The notes: generated by a model not told the origin, from the letters alone. 64,000 nt of DNA from Phenylobacterium deserti (GCF_003254705.1 NZ_QFYR01000003.1:423451-487450), one strand, 5' to 3'; positions 17,546-27,288 are shown, counted from the first letter of the stretch. Numbers and translations are program-made.

Positions 17546-19284
17546 CAGATGTCCGCGTAGACGTGGGTTTCGGCGGCGGCGCCCGGGTTGGTCACCGCGC
17601 CGGCATAAGCCGGGCCGACCAGCTGGACATACTTCCAGATGGCGCCGGAGTTGTAGTTGTGCTTGCGGGGCGGCTCGAGCGACAGCTCGTGGGCGCGGTG
17701 CTCCAGCTCGATGGGATCGACTTCCAGGTCGATCGTGCCGGCGTCGGCGTCGATGGAGATGATGTCGCCGTCCTTGACCAGGGCGATCGGCCCGCCGGCA
17801 GCCGCTTCCGGTCCCACGTGGCCGATGCACAGGCCCCGCGTGGCGCCGGAGAAGCGACCGTCGGTGATCAGGGCGATGTTCTCCACGCCCTGGCCGTAGA
17901 GGGCCGCGGTCGTGGCCAGCATCTCGCGCATGCCGGGGCCGCCCTTGGGACCCTCGTAGCGGATCACCAGCACGTCGCCTTCCTTGTACTCGCGACGCTC
18001 AACCGCCTCGAAGCAGGCCTGCTCGCCGTCGAAGACCCGGGCCGGGCCACGGTGCTTGGTGTGCTTCAGGCCGGCCACCTTGACGATGGCGCCGTCGGGG
18101 GCAAGCGAGCCCCACAGGCCGACCACGCCGCCGGTGGGCGACAGCGGGTTGGACGCCGGACGGATCACGTCCTGGTCGTCGCGCCAAACGACGCCTTCGA
18201 GGTTCTCGCGCAGGGTCTTGCCGGTCACCGTCATGACGTCGCCGTGGATCAGGCCGGCGTCCAGCAGAGTCCGCAGCAGCATGGGAACGCCGCCCGCTTC
18301 GCCCATCTTCTTGGCAGGGTACCGGCCGCCCGGCATCAAATCGGCCAGGTAGGGCGTGCGCCGCATGATCTCGGCCACGTCGCGCAGGGTGAAGTCGATG
18401 CCCGCCTCGTGCGCCATGGCCGGCAGGTGCAGGGCGCCGTTGGTGGAGCCGCCGGTCGCGGCGACAACGACGGCGGCGTTCTCGAAGGCTTCGCGGGTGC
18501 AGATGTCGCGCGGACGGATGTTGCGCTCGATCAGCGCCATCACCGCCTCGCCCGTCGCCTTGGCGTACTCGTCCCGGGCGAGATAGGGCGCCGGCAGGGC
18601 CGAAGAGAGCGGCAGAGCCAGGCCGATGGCTTCCGATACGCAGGCCATGGTGTTGGCGGTGTACTGGCCCCCGCAAGCCCCGTCGCTCGGGCAGGCGTGC
18701 TGCTCGAGATCGCAGAGGTCCTCCAGGCTCATCTTGCCGGAGGAGTACTTGCCGACGCCTTCGAAGACGTCCTGCACCGTGACTTCGCGGCCTTGCCACG
18801 AACCCGGCAGGATGGAGCCGCCGTAGATGAAGGCGCTGGGCACGTTCAGGCGCAGCATGGCCATCATCATGCCCGGCAGGGACTTGTCGCAGCCGGCGAT
18901 GCCCACGAGCGCGTCATACGAGTGGCCGCGCATGGTCAGCTCGACCGAGTCGGCGATGACGTCGCGGCTGACCAGCGAGGAGTGCATCCCCTCATGGCCC
19001 ATGGCGATGCCGTCCGTCACGGTGATGGTGACGAACTCGCGCGGGGTGCCGCCGGCGGCCTTAACGCCTTCCGACGCGGCGTGCGCCTGGCGCAGCAAAG
19101 CGGTGTTGCAGGGCGCCGCTTCGTTCCAGCAGGAGGCGACGCCTACGAACGGCTGAGCGATCTCACGGCTGCCGAGGCCCATGGCGTAGTAGTAGGACCT
19201 GTGCGGAGCCCGCGCGGGCCCCTCGGTGACGTGGCGGCTGGGCAGCTTGGTTTTGTCCCAGGACCCGTCCGGCTTGCGATGCAT
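17545..19284 (-). CDS. ilvD: Dihydroxy-acid dehydratase
   Basis: 579-aa Fe-S enzyme of branched-chain amino acid synthesis, converting 2,3-dihydroxy-3-methyl acids to 2-keto acids. Cluster-ligand cysteines are visible in SCWNEAAPCNTALL, GCDKSLPGMMM and CPSDGACGGQYTANTM; GRFSGATRGLCIGHV is the C-terminal signature. Length is that of the IlvD/Edd family. Coupled to the racemase gene downstream and divergent from a GH9 gene. ilvE lies elsewhere in this window (62332-63423). Confidence 0.95.
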   Translation of the reverse strand: MHRKPDGSWDKTKLPSRHVTEGPARAPHRSYYYAMGLGSREIAQPFVGVASCWNEAAPCNTALLRQAHAASEGVKAAGGTPREFVTITVTDGIAMGHEGMHSSLVSRDVIADSVELTMRGHSYDALVGIAGCDKSLPGMMMAMLRLNVPSAFIYGGSILPGSWQGREVTVQDVFEGVGKYSSGKMSLEDLCDLEQHACPSDGACGGQYTANTMACVSEAIGLALPLSSALPAPYLARDEYAKATGEAVMALIERNIRPRDICTREAFENAAVVVAATGGSTNGALHLPAMAHEAGIDFTLRDVAEIMRRTPYLADLMPGGRYPAKKMGEAGGVPMLLRTLLDAGLIHGDVMTVTGKTLRENLEGVVWRDDQDVIRPASNPLSPTGGVVGLWGSLAPDGAIVKVAGLKHTKHRGPARVFDGEQACFEAVERREYKEGDVLVIRYEGPKGGPGMREMLATTAALYGQGVENIALITDGRFSGATRGLCIGHVGPEAAAGGPIALVKDGDIISIDADAGTIDLEVDPIELEHRAHELSLEPPRKHNYNSGAIWKYVQLVGPAYAGAVTNPGAAAETHVYADI

Positions 19285-19362
19285 GATGACGCTCCCGACT
19301 AAGAGGCGCCTTCCATAAAGGGCGGATTGTGCCGTTGGAAGGGGCCGCGGCCGATTAGCTGC

Positions 19363-19374
19363 GCAAGATCTTGC
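19363..19374. promoter_or_regulatory. 12-bp palindrome in the ilvD/GH9 divergent region
   Basis: GCAAGATCTTGC is a perfect 12-bp palindrome about 80 bases upstream of ilvD and 111 upstream of the GH9 start. It is a candidate operator for either gene; no regulator is identified. Confidence 0.35.
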
Positions 19375-19484
19375 CTCTGGGTTGGCGCTGAACGGCTGAG
19401 CTTAGCTGCTTCGACCCCGAAGGAGCCTCGCGGCAGGAGACTGTCCGCTTGATCGGGCGCTGGGAATCCGCCTGTGTGCCAGCC

Positions 19485-21323
19485 ATGTCTCGCTTGCTCC
19501 CTCGCCTGCTCGCCGCAGCCTCCGTCCTCGCCGCCTCGAGCGCGCTGGCCGCGGAACCTGCCGCCTCCCCCATTCGGTTCAACCAGCTCGGCTTTGCACC
19601 TGACGCGCCGAAGCTTGCGGTGGTCGCCGACAGCGCATCTGCTCCGCTGTCGTGGAGGCTGGTGGACGGGCGCGGCCGCACGCAAGCCAGCGGGCGCACC
19701 GAAGTGGTTGGTGCGGACTCCGCATCGGGCGAGCACCTTCATCGCATCGACTTCAGCGGCGTGCGCACCGCTGGCGATGGCTTCAAGCTGGTGGTCGGAC
19801 AGACGCAGAGCCGGCCCTTTGCGATCCAGCCCGCCCGTTACGAGCGGCTGAAGTTCGACGCGCTCGGATACTTCTACGAGAACCGGGCTGCGGTCCCGAT
19901 CGAGCCGCGGTTCGTCAGCCGGCCGGATCTGGCGCGGCCGGCCGGCCATCCATCGGAGAAGCTCACCTGCTTTTCGGGCAAGGACAATGCGGGCAACACC
20001 TGGCCCGGATGCGACTACACCCTGGATGTCACGGGCGGCTGGTACGACGCGGGCGACCACGGCAAGTACGTGGTCAATGCGGGCGTTTCCGTCTGGACCC
20101 TGCTGAACGCCTACGAGCGGCTGGCGCCGAAAGGCTCTCCGTTCGCGGACGGGCGCGGGCGGATCCCTGAGGCGGGCAACGGGGTCGACGACCTGCTGGA
20201 CGAAACCCGCGTCGAACTCGAGTTCCTGCTGCGCATGCAGGTCCCGCAGGGCAAGCGCCTGAGCGTCCCGGTCGGCGCGCAGGGACGCGGCAAACCTCTG
20301 GTGTTCAGCCCGATAGACGCTGGCGGCATGGCGCACCTGAAGGCGCATGATCAGCGCTGGACCGGCCTGCCCATGCGGCCGGACAAGGACCCCGAGACCC
20401 GCTTCCTCTACGGCCCGACCACCAGCGCGACGCTGAACCTGGCCGCAGCGGCGGCCCAATGCGGGCGCATTTGGCGGACGATCGATCCTGCCTTCGCGGA
20501 ACGCTGCCTCGGCGCCGCGCGCAGCGCCTACGCAGCGGCCAAGCGCAATCCGGAAGTCTACGCCTTGGGCGACTTCGCGGGCGGCGGCGGCTACGGCGAC
20601 AGCAAGCTCGCCGACGAGTTCTTCTGGGCCGCGAGCGAGCTCTACGCCACGACGGGCGAGGCCGCCTTCCTGGCCGACCTGAAGGGCTCCAGCGTCTGGA
20701 CCGGCCTGCCGCAGACTGCGGACGACATCGCTTGGCCGGCGGTCGCCACCGCAGGCCTGGTCACCCTGGCGGCTCGGCCAGGCGGGCTGGACGCCGCCGA
20801 CCAGGCAAAGGTGCGCAGCGCGCTGGTGGCGAATGCGGACCGGGCTCTGGCGGATGGGGCGCGGCAGGGCTACCGGCTGCCCTACGCGCCGGAGGGTTAT
20901 CCCTGGGGTTCGAACTCCACGGTGCTGAACCGGGCGTTGGTGCTGGCCGTGGTCGCGGACCTGACGGGCGAGGCCCGGTACAAGGCCGGCGTGGTGGACG
21001 CCATGGACTATGTGCTCGGGCGCAACCCGCTCGATCGCTCGTTCGTCAGCGGCCACGGCGCGCGGCCAATGCGCAATCCGCACCACCGCTTTTGGGCCCA
21101 CCAGATGGACCCGGCGTTCCCGCTGCCGCCTCCGGGGGCGCTGTCGGGCGGGCCGAACAGCACCAGCATGGGCGATCCGGTAGCGCTGGAGCTGAAGGGG
21201 AAGTGCGCGCCGCTCAAGTGCTGGGCGGACGACACCCGCGCCTACGCGCTGAACGAGGTGGCGATCAACTGGAACGCGCCCCTTGTCTGGGTCGCCGCCT
21301 GGCTGGATCGGAACGGGGGCTGA
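19485..21323 (+). CDS. Secreted glycoside hydrolase family 9 (endoglucanase-type)
   Basis: 612 aa from the ATG at 19485. A Sec signal peptide (about 1-22, ending ALAAEP) precedes an N-terminal Ig-like domain (IRFNQLGFAPDAPK, about 26-110) and a GH9 (alpha/alpha)6 catalytic domain (about 120-605). GGWYDAGDHGKYV carries the catalytic Asp pair, MRNPHHRFWAHQ the conserved His, and YALNEVAINWNAPLVW the acid Glu. Acts on beta-1,4-glucans such as cellulose or related glycans, in the periplasm or outside. No carbohydrate-binding module is seen. Stands alone, divergent from ilvD. Confidence 0.88.
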   Translation: MSRLLPRLLAAASVLAASSALAAEPAASPIRFNQLGFAPDAPKLAVVADSASAPLSWRLVDGRGRTQASGRTEVVGADSASGEHLHRIDFSGVRTAGDGFKLVVGQTQSRPFAIQPARYERLKFDALGYFYENRAAVPIEPRFVSRPDLARPAGHPSEKLTCFSGKDNAGNTWPGCDYTLDVTGGWYDAGDHGKYVVNAGVSVWTLLNAYERLAPKGSPFADGRGRIPEAGNGVDDLLDETRVELEFLLRMQVPQGKRLSVPVGAQGRGKPLVFSPIDAGGMAHLKAHDQRWTGLPMRPDKDPETRFLYGPTTSATLNLAAAAAQCGRIWRTIDPAFAERCLGAARSAYAAAKRNPEVYALGDFAGGGGYGDSKLADEFFWAASELYATTGEAAFLADLKGSSVWTGLPQTADDIAWPAVATAGLVTLAARPGGLDAADQAKVRSALVANADRALADGARQGYRLPYAPEGYPWGSNSTVLNRALVLAVVADLTGEARYKAGVVDAMDYVLGRNPLDRSFVSGHGARPMRNPHHRFWAHQMDPAFPLPPPGALSGGPNSTSMGDPVALELKGKCAPLKCWADDTRAYALNEVAINWNAPLVWVAAWLDRNGG

Positions 21324-21326
21324 CGC

Positions 21327-22247
21327 TCAGCCCTGTTCCAGCGCGCGCTCGACGGCCAAGCCGAGGTCGAGCGCGCGGATCGCCTCTTCGGCGTTGACCA
21401 CCGGCCGGGGCGCCTCGCCGCGCACGGCCTGCAGGAAGCCTTCGACGCTCGCGCCAAGCGGGTCTTTGGCCGCCGGCGTGTCGGCGAAGTCCGGGTTGAG
21501 CTCGAACGGCGTGGTGTTGCGGAAGGTCCGGGCTAGGAAGTCGATCTCCACCTCGCCGGAGGGATAGACCACCTTCATCGTGCGCTTGCGCTCCTGCGCC
21601 ATCCGGGAGCAGTCGAACACCGCCACGAAGCCGTCCTCGAAGCTCACCTCCGAGCGGATCTGGTCGTAGACGCCGCCTGGGCCACGCGCGCCTTCCGCCT
21701 CCGCCGTCGTCGGCTCGGCCGTTGAGATTGAAAGGGCGAGGTCGATGTCGTGGATCATCAGGTCGAGCACGGCCGAGACGTCCTGGCTGCGCGGCGATGG
21801 CGTGCCATGGCGCAGAGCCTCCAGGCGCAGCGGCTGTTCCGGCACATCCAGCAAGCCCATGGCGCGGAAGACCACCCGCTCCTGGTGCCCGCAGGCGACC
21901 ACCAGGCCTTGAGCCTGGGCCGCCGCGCGGACCTTTTCAGCGTCGGCCAGCGTCACTGCGATCGGCTTTTCCACATAGACCGGCTTGCCTGCGGCGAGCA
22001 CCGCCAGCGCCTGTTCGGCGTGCAGGGTTGCCGGCGAGGCGATGGTGACGACGTCCACGGCTTCCAGAAACTCGGCCATCTCATGGAACGCGCGTCCGCC
22101 GAGCGGCACCGCCACGGTGGCGGCGCGATCCGGGTGCGGGTCGAGCACCGCCGACAGAACCACGCCGTCCAGCCGGGCGTACTGGCGGGCGTGATAGCCC
22201 CCAAAAACCCCTGCCCCGATGACGCCGCCGCGCAGTGACTCGATCAT
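21327..22247 (-). CDS. Gfo/Idh/MocA family oxidoreductase
   Basis: 306-aa NAD(P)-dependent dehydrogenase. N-terminal Rossmann motif GAGVFGGYHARQ, the VYVEKPIAVT segment with the catalytic Lys of the EKP motif at about residue 95, and a C-terminal alpha/beta substrate domain with a conserved His in LMIHDIDLAL. Family members act on sugars, inositols or dihydrodiols; the substrate here is unknown. Convergent with the GH9 gene, 3 bases between stops. Confidence 0.85.
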   Translation of the reverse strand: MIESLRGGVIGAGVFGGYHARQYARLDGVVLSAVLDPHPDRAATVAVPLGGRAFHEMAEFLEAVDVVTIASPATLHAEQALAVLAAGKPVYVEKPIAVTLADAEKVRAAAQAQGLVVACGHQERVVFRAMGLLDVPEQPLRLEALRHGTPSPRSQDVSAVLDLMIHDIDLALSISTAEPTTAEAEGARGPGGVYDQIRSEVSFEDGFVAVFDCSRMAQERKRTMKVVYPSGEVEIDFLARTFRNTTPFELNPDFADTPAAKDPLGASVEGFLQAVRGEAPRPVVNAEEAIRALDLGLAVERALEQG

Positions 22248-22355
22248 GCCAAGCTCCGGATTGGGCCGTGCGGGTAGCAGGTCGCCGCCCTCGACGCCAC
22301 CCGCCGAGGCGAGCTAAACAAGCGTTTGACGCATCGGACGCAGAGGATCCCGCCC

Positions 22356-23357
22356 ATGACCACCTCCCGCGAAATTCGCCTGATCAGCCGGCCCACGGGC
22401 ATGCCCGCTCCCGAGAACTTCGAACTGGCCACTGTCGACGTCCCCGAGCCCGGCGCGGGCGAGGTCCTGGTCCGGAACCTCTGGATGACGGTGGATCCGT
22501 ACATGCGCGGGCGGATGAACGACGTGAAGAGCTATGTCCCGCCGTTCCGTCTGGGCGAGGCGATGGAGGGCGGCGCGGTCGGACGGGTCGAGGCCTCCAA
22601 TGACCCGGCCTTCCAGCAAGGCGACCTGGTGCTCAGCATGAAGGGCTGGCGCGAGGCGTTCGTGGCGCCCGGCGGGCAACTGGAGAAACTCGACACGCAA
22701 GGACTTCCGCCGCAGGCGTTTCTGGGCGTGGCCGGCATGCCGGGGCTGACGGCCTATGTGGGCCTGCTACGGATTGCGGCGCTGAAGGAAGGCGACGTGG
22801 TGTTCGTGTCGGGCGCGGCCGGCGCTGTGGGCTCGGTGGTCTGCCAAATCGCCAAGGCCAAAGGGCACAAGGTGGTGGGCTCAGCTGGCGGCGCCGAGAA
22901 GGTCGCCTTCCTGAAGGAGATCGGGGTCGATCACGCGGTCGACTACAAGGCCGAGCCGAACCTCGCCAAGGCCGTGCTGGCCGGCGCGCCCGATGGGATC
23001 GACGTCTACTTCGACAATGTCGGCGGCGAGCACCTGGAGGCGGCGCTGACGGCGGCGCGGTTCAAGGCCCGCTTCGCGATCTGCGGTATGATCAGTCAGT
23101 ACAACGCCACTGAGCCGCCGGCTGGCCCCCGGAACCTCGCACTGATGATCGGCAAGAACATCCGGATGGAAGGCTTCATCGTGTCTTTCAACGCGGACAT
23201 GAAGGCCGACTTCGTACGCGACCTGTCCCAGTGGGTCTCAGAAGGCAAAGTCACCTGGCGCGAAACCGTCAAGGAAGGCATCGAGCAGGCGCCAGACGCC
23301 TTCCTCGGCCTCTTTTCGGGCGAGAACCTGGGGAAGATGTTGGTCAAGCTCGCTTGA
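22356..23357 (+). CDS. NADP-dependent medium-chain oxidoreductase (zinc-independent MDR)
   Basis: 333 aa from the ATG at 22356. Belongs to the leukotriene-B4 dehydrogenase/YncB-type MDR proteins (quinone/enone reductases). The N-terminus MTTSREIRLISRPTGMP and the WMTVDPYMRGRM segment are typical, and the cofactor loop is SGAAGAVGSVVCQIAKAKG. No structural-zinc cysteines are present. Likely reduces alpha,beta-unsaturated ketones. Stands alone, followed by a short hairpin. Confidence 0.9.
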   Translation: MTTSREIRLISRPTGMPAPENFELATVDVPEPGAGEVLVRNLWMTVDPYMRGRMNDVKSYVPPFRLGEAMEGGAVGRVEASNDPAFQQGDLVLSMKGWREAFVAPGGQLEKLDTQGLPPQAFLGVAGMPGLTAYVGLLRIAALKEGDVVFVSGAAGAVGSVVCQIAKAKGHKVVGSAGGAEKVAFLKEIGVDHAVDYKAEPNLAKAVLAGAPDGIDVYFDNVGGEHLEAALTAARFKARFAICGMISQYNATEPPAGPRNLALMIGKNIRMEGFIVSFNADMKADFVRDLSQWVSEGKVTWRETVKEGIEQAPDAFLGLFSGENLGKMLVKLA

Positions 23358-23396
23358 GCCGGGTGAACGCCGGAAGCACTGGACCGTTCTGGCCAA

Positions 23397-23411
23397 GGGG
23401 CTAAAAGCCCC
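23397..23411 (+). terminator. Short hairpin after the MDR oxidoreductase
   Basis: A 6-bp stem (23397-23402 with 23406-23411) with a 3-nt loop lies 40 bases after the stop, followed by a C-rich then short T-containing stretch. Weak terminator candidate. Confidence 0.4.
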
Positions 23412-23440
23412 GCACCCCTTTCCGGTCCCAGGAGCTCTCC

Positions 23441-24343
23441 GTGCCGCGCCTGTTCAGCGCCTATGTGATCGTCGACTGGAGCGCGGCCGCCAAGCCGTCC
23501 ACCGGCGCGGACTCCATCTGGATCGGCGTGCTCAAGCGCGACGTGCGCTTCCGGCTGGCTTTCGAGAGCTTCAACCCGCCGACCCGAGCGGAAGCCGAGA
23601 AGAAGCTCGCGGCCATCCTGGACGACTTCAAGAAGCGGGGCGAGCGGGCTCTGGTGGGCTTCGACTTCCCGCTCGGCTTCCCGCGTGGCTTTGCGGCGGC
23701 GCTCAATCTCACGGGCGAGCAGCCTTGGCGCGCGGTCTGGGACCAGCTGGACAAGATGGTCAAGGACAAGGCCGACAACACCAACAACCGCTTCGGCGTC
23801 GGCTCGGAGATCAACCGGCGGATGACCGGCGGTCCATTCCCGTTCTGGGGGTGCCCTCCGAAGGACGCGCTGACCACCCTTCAGCCGAAGCGCAGCCGGC
23901 CGCATGGGCCCGGCGACCTGCCGGAATTCCGGCACACGGACCTCGCCGCCAAGGGCGCGGCGTCGATCTGGAAGCTCTACTACAACGGTTCGGTGGGCGG
24001 TCAGGCGATCCTGGGCATTCCGGCGGCCCGCCGCCTGAAGCTCGCCCGCGGGGAAGCGGTGAAGGTCTGGCCGTTCGAGACCGGCTTCCGGACGCTGAAC
24101 GAACAGGACCTCGACGGTGTCGAGGTGGTGGTGGCCGAGGTCTACCCGTCGCTGTTCAAACCGCAGGGCTCGCCCGGCGAGGTCAAGGACCTGGTGCAGG
24201 TTCGGACCACCGCCGAGCACTTCGCGCGGCTGGATGAGGCGGGCAAGCTGGGCACGGCCTTTGCCGCACCGACCGGAACGGCGGCGGACGTGATCCTCGA
24301 CGCGGAGCGCGAGGAAGGCTGGATCCTAGGGGCCGGCGCCTAA
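23441..24343 (+). CDS. Conserved unknown protein, possibly DUF429-like/RNase H-like
   Basis: 300 aa starting at GTG 23441, with GGAG 12 bases upstream. The N-terminus YVIVDWSAAAKPSTG and the later GFDFPLGFPRGFAAAL carry acidic residues spaced as in RNase H-like/DUF429 folds. C-terminal EVVVAEVYPSLF supplies a further Glu. No signal peptide. I recall similar alphaproteobacterial proteins annotated loosely as cobalamin or molybdopterin proteins, without evidence. No neighbour gives a pathway. Its TAA stop is interlocked with the convergent MATE gene stop. Confidence 0.65.
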   Translation: MPRLFSAYVIVDWSAAAKPSTGADSIWIGVLKRDVRFRLAFESFNPPTRAEAEKKLAAILDDFKKRGERALVGFDFPLGFPRGFAAALNLTGEQPWRAVWDQLDKMVKDKADNTNNRFGVGSEINRRMTGGPFPFWGCPPKDALTTLQPKRSRPHGPGDLPEFRHTDLAAKGAASIWKLYYNGSVGGQAILGIPAARRLKLARGEAVKVWPFETGFRTLNEQDLDGVEVVVAEVYPSLFKPQGSPGEVKDLVQVRTTAEHFARLDEAGKLGTAFAAPTGTAADVILDAEREEGWILGAGA

Positions 24344-25716
24344 GCGTCGCGCCCTGCCAGCATCCACCAGCGGCCGATCAGCAGCAGGCAGGATACGAAG
24401 CTGGCGACCACCACCGCCCACGAGATGCCGACCACCCCCATCCCGCGCGGGATGGCCAGCCACCAGGCGAGCGGCATCATCACGCCGATGTAGCTGGCCA
24501 GGTGCGTCACGGTGGGCATCCACACGTCGCCTCGAGCCCGCAAGGACTGGGCGGTGACAACCTGGGCCGCGTCGGGCGCGAACATCCAGCAGGCGACGAT
24601 CAGCGCCGGCACGGCCAGAGCCACAGCCGCGGCGTCATAGGTATAGGCGCGGGAGATCAACGCCGCCGTCGGCCAGACCACGACGGCGACGAGGACGCCG
24701 AACACGGCAGCCACGGCGAATGCGATCCACCCCGCCCGGTTCACCGCCGCGGGATCACGCGCACCATAAGCGCCGCCGACCCGAACGGCCGCTCCGGTGG
24801 CCAGGCCCAACGGGACCATGAAGATGATCGCCGCCACATTGAGCACGATGGCCCAGGCCGCGGTGGCGTAGCCGCCGACCCATCCGGCGATGATCGTCAT
24901 GCTCGCGAAGGCCGAGACTTCGAAGAAGTTGGAGATCCCGGCGCCGAAGCCGATGCGCCGCTGCTCGGCCTCGGCTGCACGGTCTCGTTCGGGCTTGGTG
25001 AACACGCCCAGGGCTCGCGCTTCCGGCATGCGGGCGATGTAGATCAGCATGAAAGCGGCGAGCGTCAGGCGCGCCCCGAACGTCGACCAGGCGCTGCCCA
25101 CCGCTCCCATGGCCGGCAGGCCGAAGGCGCCCGGCACCAGCACCAGGTTCAGACCGAGATTGATCAGGTTCGCCGCCCACATCGCCCACACCGCAGGGCC
25201 GGGCCGCGACAGCCCCTCCATCCAGAAGCTGGCCGACGCGCTGACGGCGTAGCAGGGCAAGGACAGGCAGAAGACCAGCAGCGGCAAGGTCGCCCCGTCC
25301 GCCAGATCCTTGGGCAGCCCGAGGACGTGCAGGAACGCAGGGCCCGCCAGCATCAGGAAGAGCGCTGAAGCCAGGCCGATCCACAGGGCATAGGAAAGTC
25401 CGCGGCGCAGGACCGCGCCTGCCGCCTCCCGCCGCCCCTGCCCGACCGCGCGCGCGGTCATCACCTGGATGCCGGTGAGCAGGCCGACGGTCATCGTCAG
25501 GATGACGCTGGTCGGCGCCCAAGCCTGCGCGTGATAGCCGAGCTGGGCCGCGGAATAGTGACCGACCACCACCGCGTCCGTCAGGCCCATCACCATGATG
25601 CCCAGGCGTGCGAGCACCACCGGGCCGGACAGCTTCAGCAGCTGGGCCAATTCGACGCGAACGGGATGGGTGCGCCCGCCAGCGACGGCGGACGCCTGGG
25701 CCGCAGGGCGGTCCAT
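24340..25716 (-). CDS. MATE family efflux transporter
   Basis: 458-aa inner-membrane protein with about 12 hydrophobic segments in two related halves (about 20-235 and 245-450), as in NorM-type multidrug/sodium antiporters. N-terminal half signature: LSGPVVLARLGIMVMGLTDA. It probably extrudes cationic or aromatic compounds; the substrate is unknown. Upstream lie two hairpins that likely end the DAHP synthase transcript. Confidence 0.9.
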   Translation of the reverse strand: MDRPAAQASAVAGGRTHPVRVELAQLLKLSGPVVLARLGIMVMGLTDAVVVGHYSAAQLGYHAQAWAPTSVILTMTVGLLTGIQVMTARAVGQGRREAAGAVLRRGLSYALWIGLASALFLMLAGPAFLHVLGLPKDLADGATLPLLVFCLSLPCYAVSASASFWMEGLSRPGPAVWAMWAANLINLGLNLVLVPGAFGLPAMGAVGSAWSTFGARLTLAAFMLIYIARMPEARALGVFTKPERDRAAEAEQRRIGFGAGISNFFEVSAFASMTIIAGWVGGYATAAWAIVLNVAAIIFMVPLGLATGAAVRVGGAYGARDPAAVNRAGWIAFAVAAVFGVLVAVVVWPTAALISRAYTYDAAAVALAVPALIVACWMFAPDAAQVVTAQSLRARGDVWMPTVTHLASYIGVMMPLAWWLAIPRGMGVVGISWAVVVASFVSCLLLIGRWWMLAGRDA

Positions 25717-25746
25717 GGCAGGCCTCGATTGTCAAAGAGGCGCGGA

Positions 25747-25771
25747 CACTGGCGTCGCAGGGACGCCAGTG
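25747..25771 (-). terminator. Strong hairpin between DAHP synthase and MATE gene
   Basis: A perfect 10-bp stem (25747-25756 with 25762-25771) with a 5-nt loop. It lies downstream of the DAHP synthase stop and 30 bases ahead of the MATE start, so it should terminate the former or structure the leader of the latter. Confidence 0.6.
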
Positions 25772-25778
25772 CAAGCAC

Positions 25779-25796
25779 CGTCACCTTGAGGTGACG
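25779..25796 (-). terminator. Second hairpin between DAHP synthase and MATE gene
   Basis: A 7-bp stem (25779-25785 with 25790-25796) with a 4-nt loop, just upstream of the stronger hairpin in the leftward direction. Together they make a tandem terminator candidate. Confidence 0.5.
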
Positions 25797-25841
25797 CTTC
25801 CGGTTACGTGCGTGACCTCAGGGGCACACGCCGCGTCTGGC

Positions 25842-27221
25842 TCAGTTGGAGCCGACGGCCTTCTTCGGCGCGTCGGCTTCCTGGCGCAGCTTCTCAGCCA
25901 CGAGGAAGGCCAGCTCCAGCGCCTGCTCGCCGTTCAGACGCGGGTCGCAGTGCGTGTGATAGCGGTCGGCCAGGTCGCCTTCGGTCAGCGCGCGGGCGCC
26001 GCCCAGGCACTCGGTGACGTTCTGGCCGGTCATCTCCAGGTGCACGCCGCCCGGATGGACGCCCTCGGCCTCGCAGATCTCCACGAAGCTCTTCACCTCG
26101 GACAGGATCCGGTCGAACGGCCGGGTCTTGTAGCCGTTGGCCGCCGTCAGGGTGTTGCCGTGCATCGGGTCGATAGCCCAGACCACCTTGCGCCCGGACG
26201 CCTTAGTAGCGCGCAGCAGGCGCGGCAGGCGCTCGGCGATCTTCTCGTGGCCGAAGCGGCCGTAGAGGGTCAGGCGGCCGGCTTCATCCTTCGGGTTCAG
26301 GGCGTCCATCAGGCGGGCGAGATCGTCGTCTTCCATGGTCGGGCCGCACTTCATGCCGATCGGGTTGCGGATGCCACGGCAGAACTCGATATGCGCGCCG
26401 TCCAGATCCCGAGTGCGCTCACCGATCCACACCAGGTGGGCCGACGTGTCGTACCACTCGCCCGAGGTGCTATCGACGCGGGTCATGGCTTCCTCGAAGC
26501 CCAGCAGCAGGGCTTCGTGGCTGGTGAAGAACTCCACCTGATGCAGGCTGGGCTGGTTCTCCGGCGTGACGCCGATCGCCTGCATGAACGCGAGCGTCTC
26601 GCTGATCTTGTCGGAGAGCTCCTTGTAGCGGGCGCCCTGCGGACTGCCGGCCACGAAGCCGAGGGTCCAGCGGTGGATGTTGTGCAGGTCGGCGTAGCCG
26701 CCGGTCGCGAAGGCGCGCAGCAGGTTCAGCGTCGCCGCCGACTGGGTGTAGGCCTGCAGCAGGCGTTGCGGGTCGGGCAGACGCGCCTCGGCCGTGAACT
26801 CCATGCCGTTGATGTTGTCGCCGCGGTACGACGGCAGGGTGACGTCGCCCTTGGTCTCGATCGGCGCCGAGCGCGGCTTGGCGAACTGACCGGCCATGCG
26901 GCCGACCTTCACCACCGGCTTGCCGCCGGCGAAGGTCAGCACCACCGCCATCTGCAGGATCAGCCGGAAGGTGTCGCGGATGTTGTCTGCGTGGAATTCC
27001 TTGAAGCTTTCGGCGCAGTCGCCGCCCTGCAGCAGGAAGGCGCGGCCCTCGGCCACGTCGCCCAGCAGGCTCTTCAGACGGCGGGCCTCACCTGCAAACA
27101 CGAGCGGCGGCATGCCCCGGAGCGTCTGCTCCACAGCGGCGACGGCCGACAGGTCCGGATAGTCCGTCGGCATGTGCTTGGCGGGCTTCGATCTCCAGGA
27201 AGCGGGGGTCCACTGCGTCAT
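25842..27221 (-). CDS. Class II 3-deoxy-7-phosphoheptulonate (DAHP) synthase
   Basis: 459 aa, first enzyme of the shikimate pathway, condensing PEP and erythrose 4-phosphate. Class II (plant/actinobacterial-type) signatures are visible: [12 protein letters not shown] (metal/PEP site Cys), [12 protein letters not shown] and [13 protein letters not shown], with DPMHGNT near residue 345. Length is standard for class II and unlike the ~350-aa class I AroFGH. It follows the gor/O-antigen-ligase unit by 67 bases and is ended by two hairpins. Confidence 0.94.
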   Translation of the reverse strand: MTQWTPASWRSKPAKHMPTDYPDLSAVAAVEQTLRGMPPLVFAGEARRLKSLLGDVAEGRAFLLQGGDCAESFKEFHADNIRDTFRLILQMAVVLTFAGGKPVVKVGRMAGQFAKPRSAPIETKGDVTLPSYRGDNINGMEFTAEARLPDPQRLLQAYTQSAATLNLLRAFATGGYADLHNIHRWTLGFVAGSPQGARYKELSDKISETLAFMQAIGVTPENQPSLHQVEFFTSHEALLLGFEEAMTRVDSTSGEWYDTSAHLVWIGERTRDLDGAHIEFCRGIRNPIGMKCGPTMEDDDLARLMDALNPKDEAGRLTLYGRFGHEKIAERLPRLLRATKASGRKVVWAIDPMHGNTLTAANGYKTRPFDRILSEVKSFVEICEAEGVHPGGVHLEMTGQNVTECLGGARALTEGDLADRYHTHCDPRLNGEQALELAFLVAEKLRQEADAPKKAVGSN

Positions 27222-27288
27222 CGTCTTCTAAGCTCCACGCCGGCGACCGGGCCGGCGGCAAGGGCGCCCTATACCCCGACATGGGGTC

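Noticed and set aside
17563..19302. 579-codon open frame on the strand opposite ilvD
   Set aside because: It mirrors ilvD codon for codon, is His/Arg/Gly/Val-rich with no domain, and is a high-GC antisense artefact.
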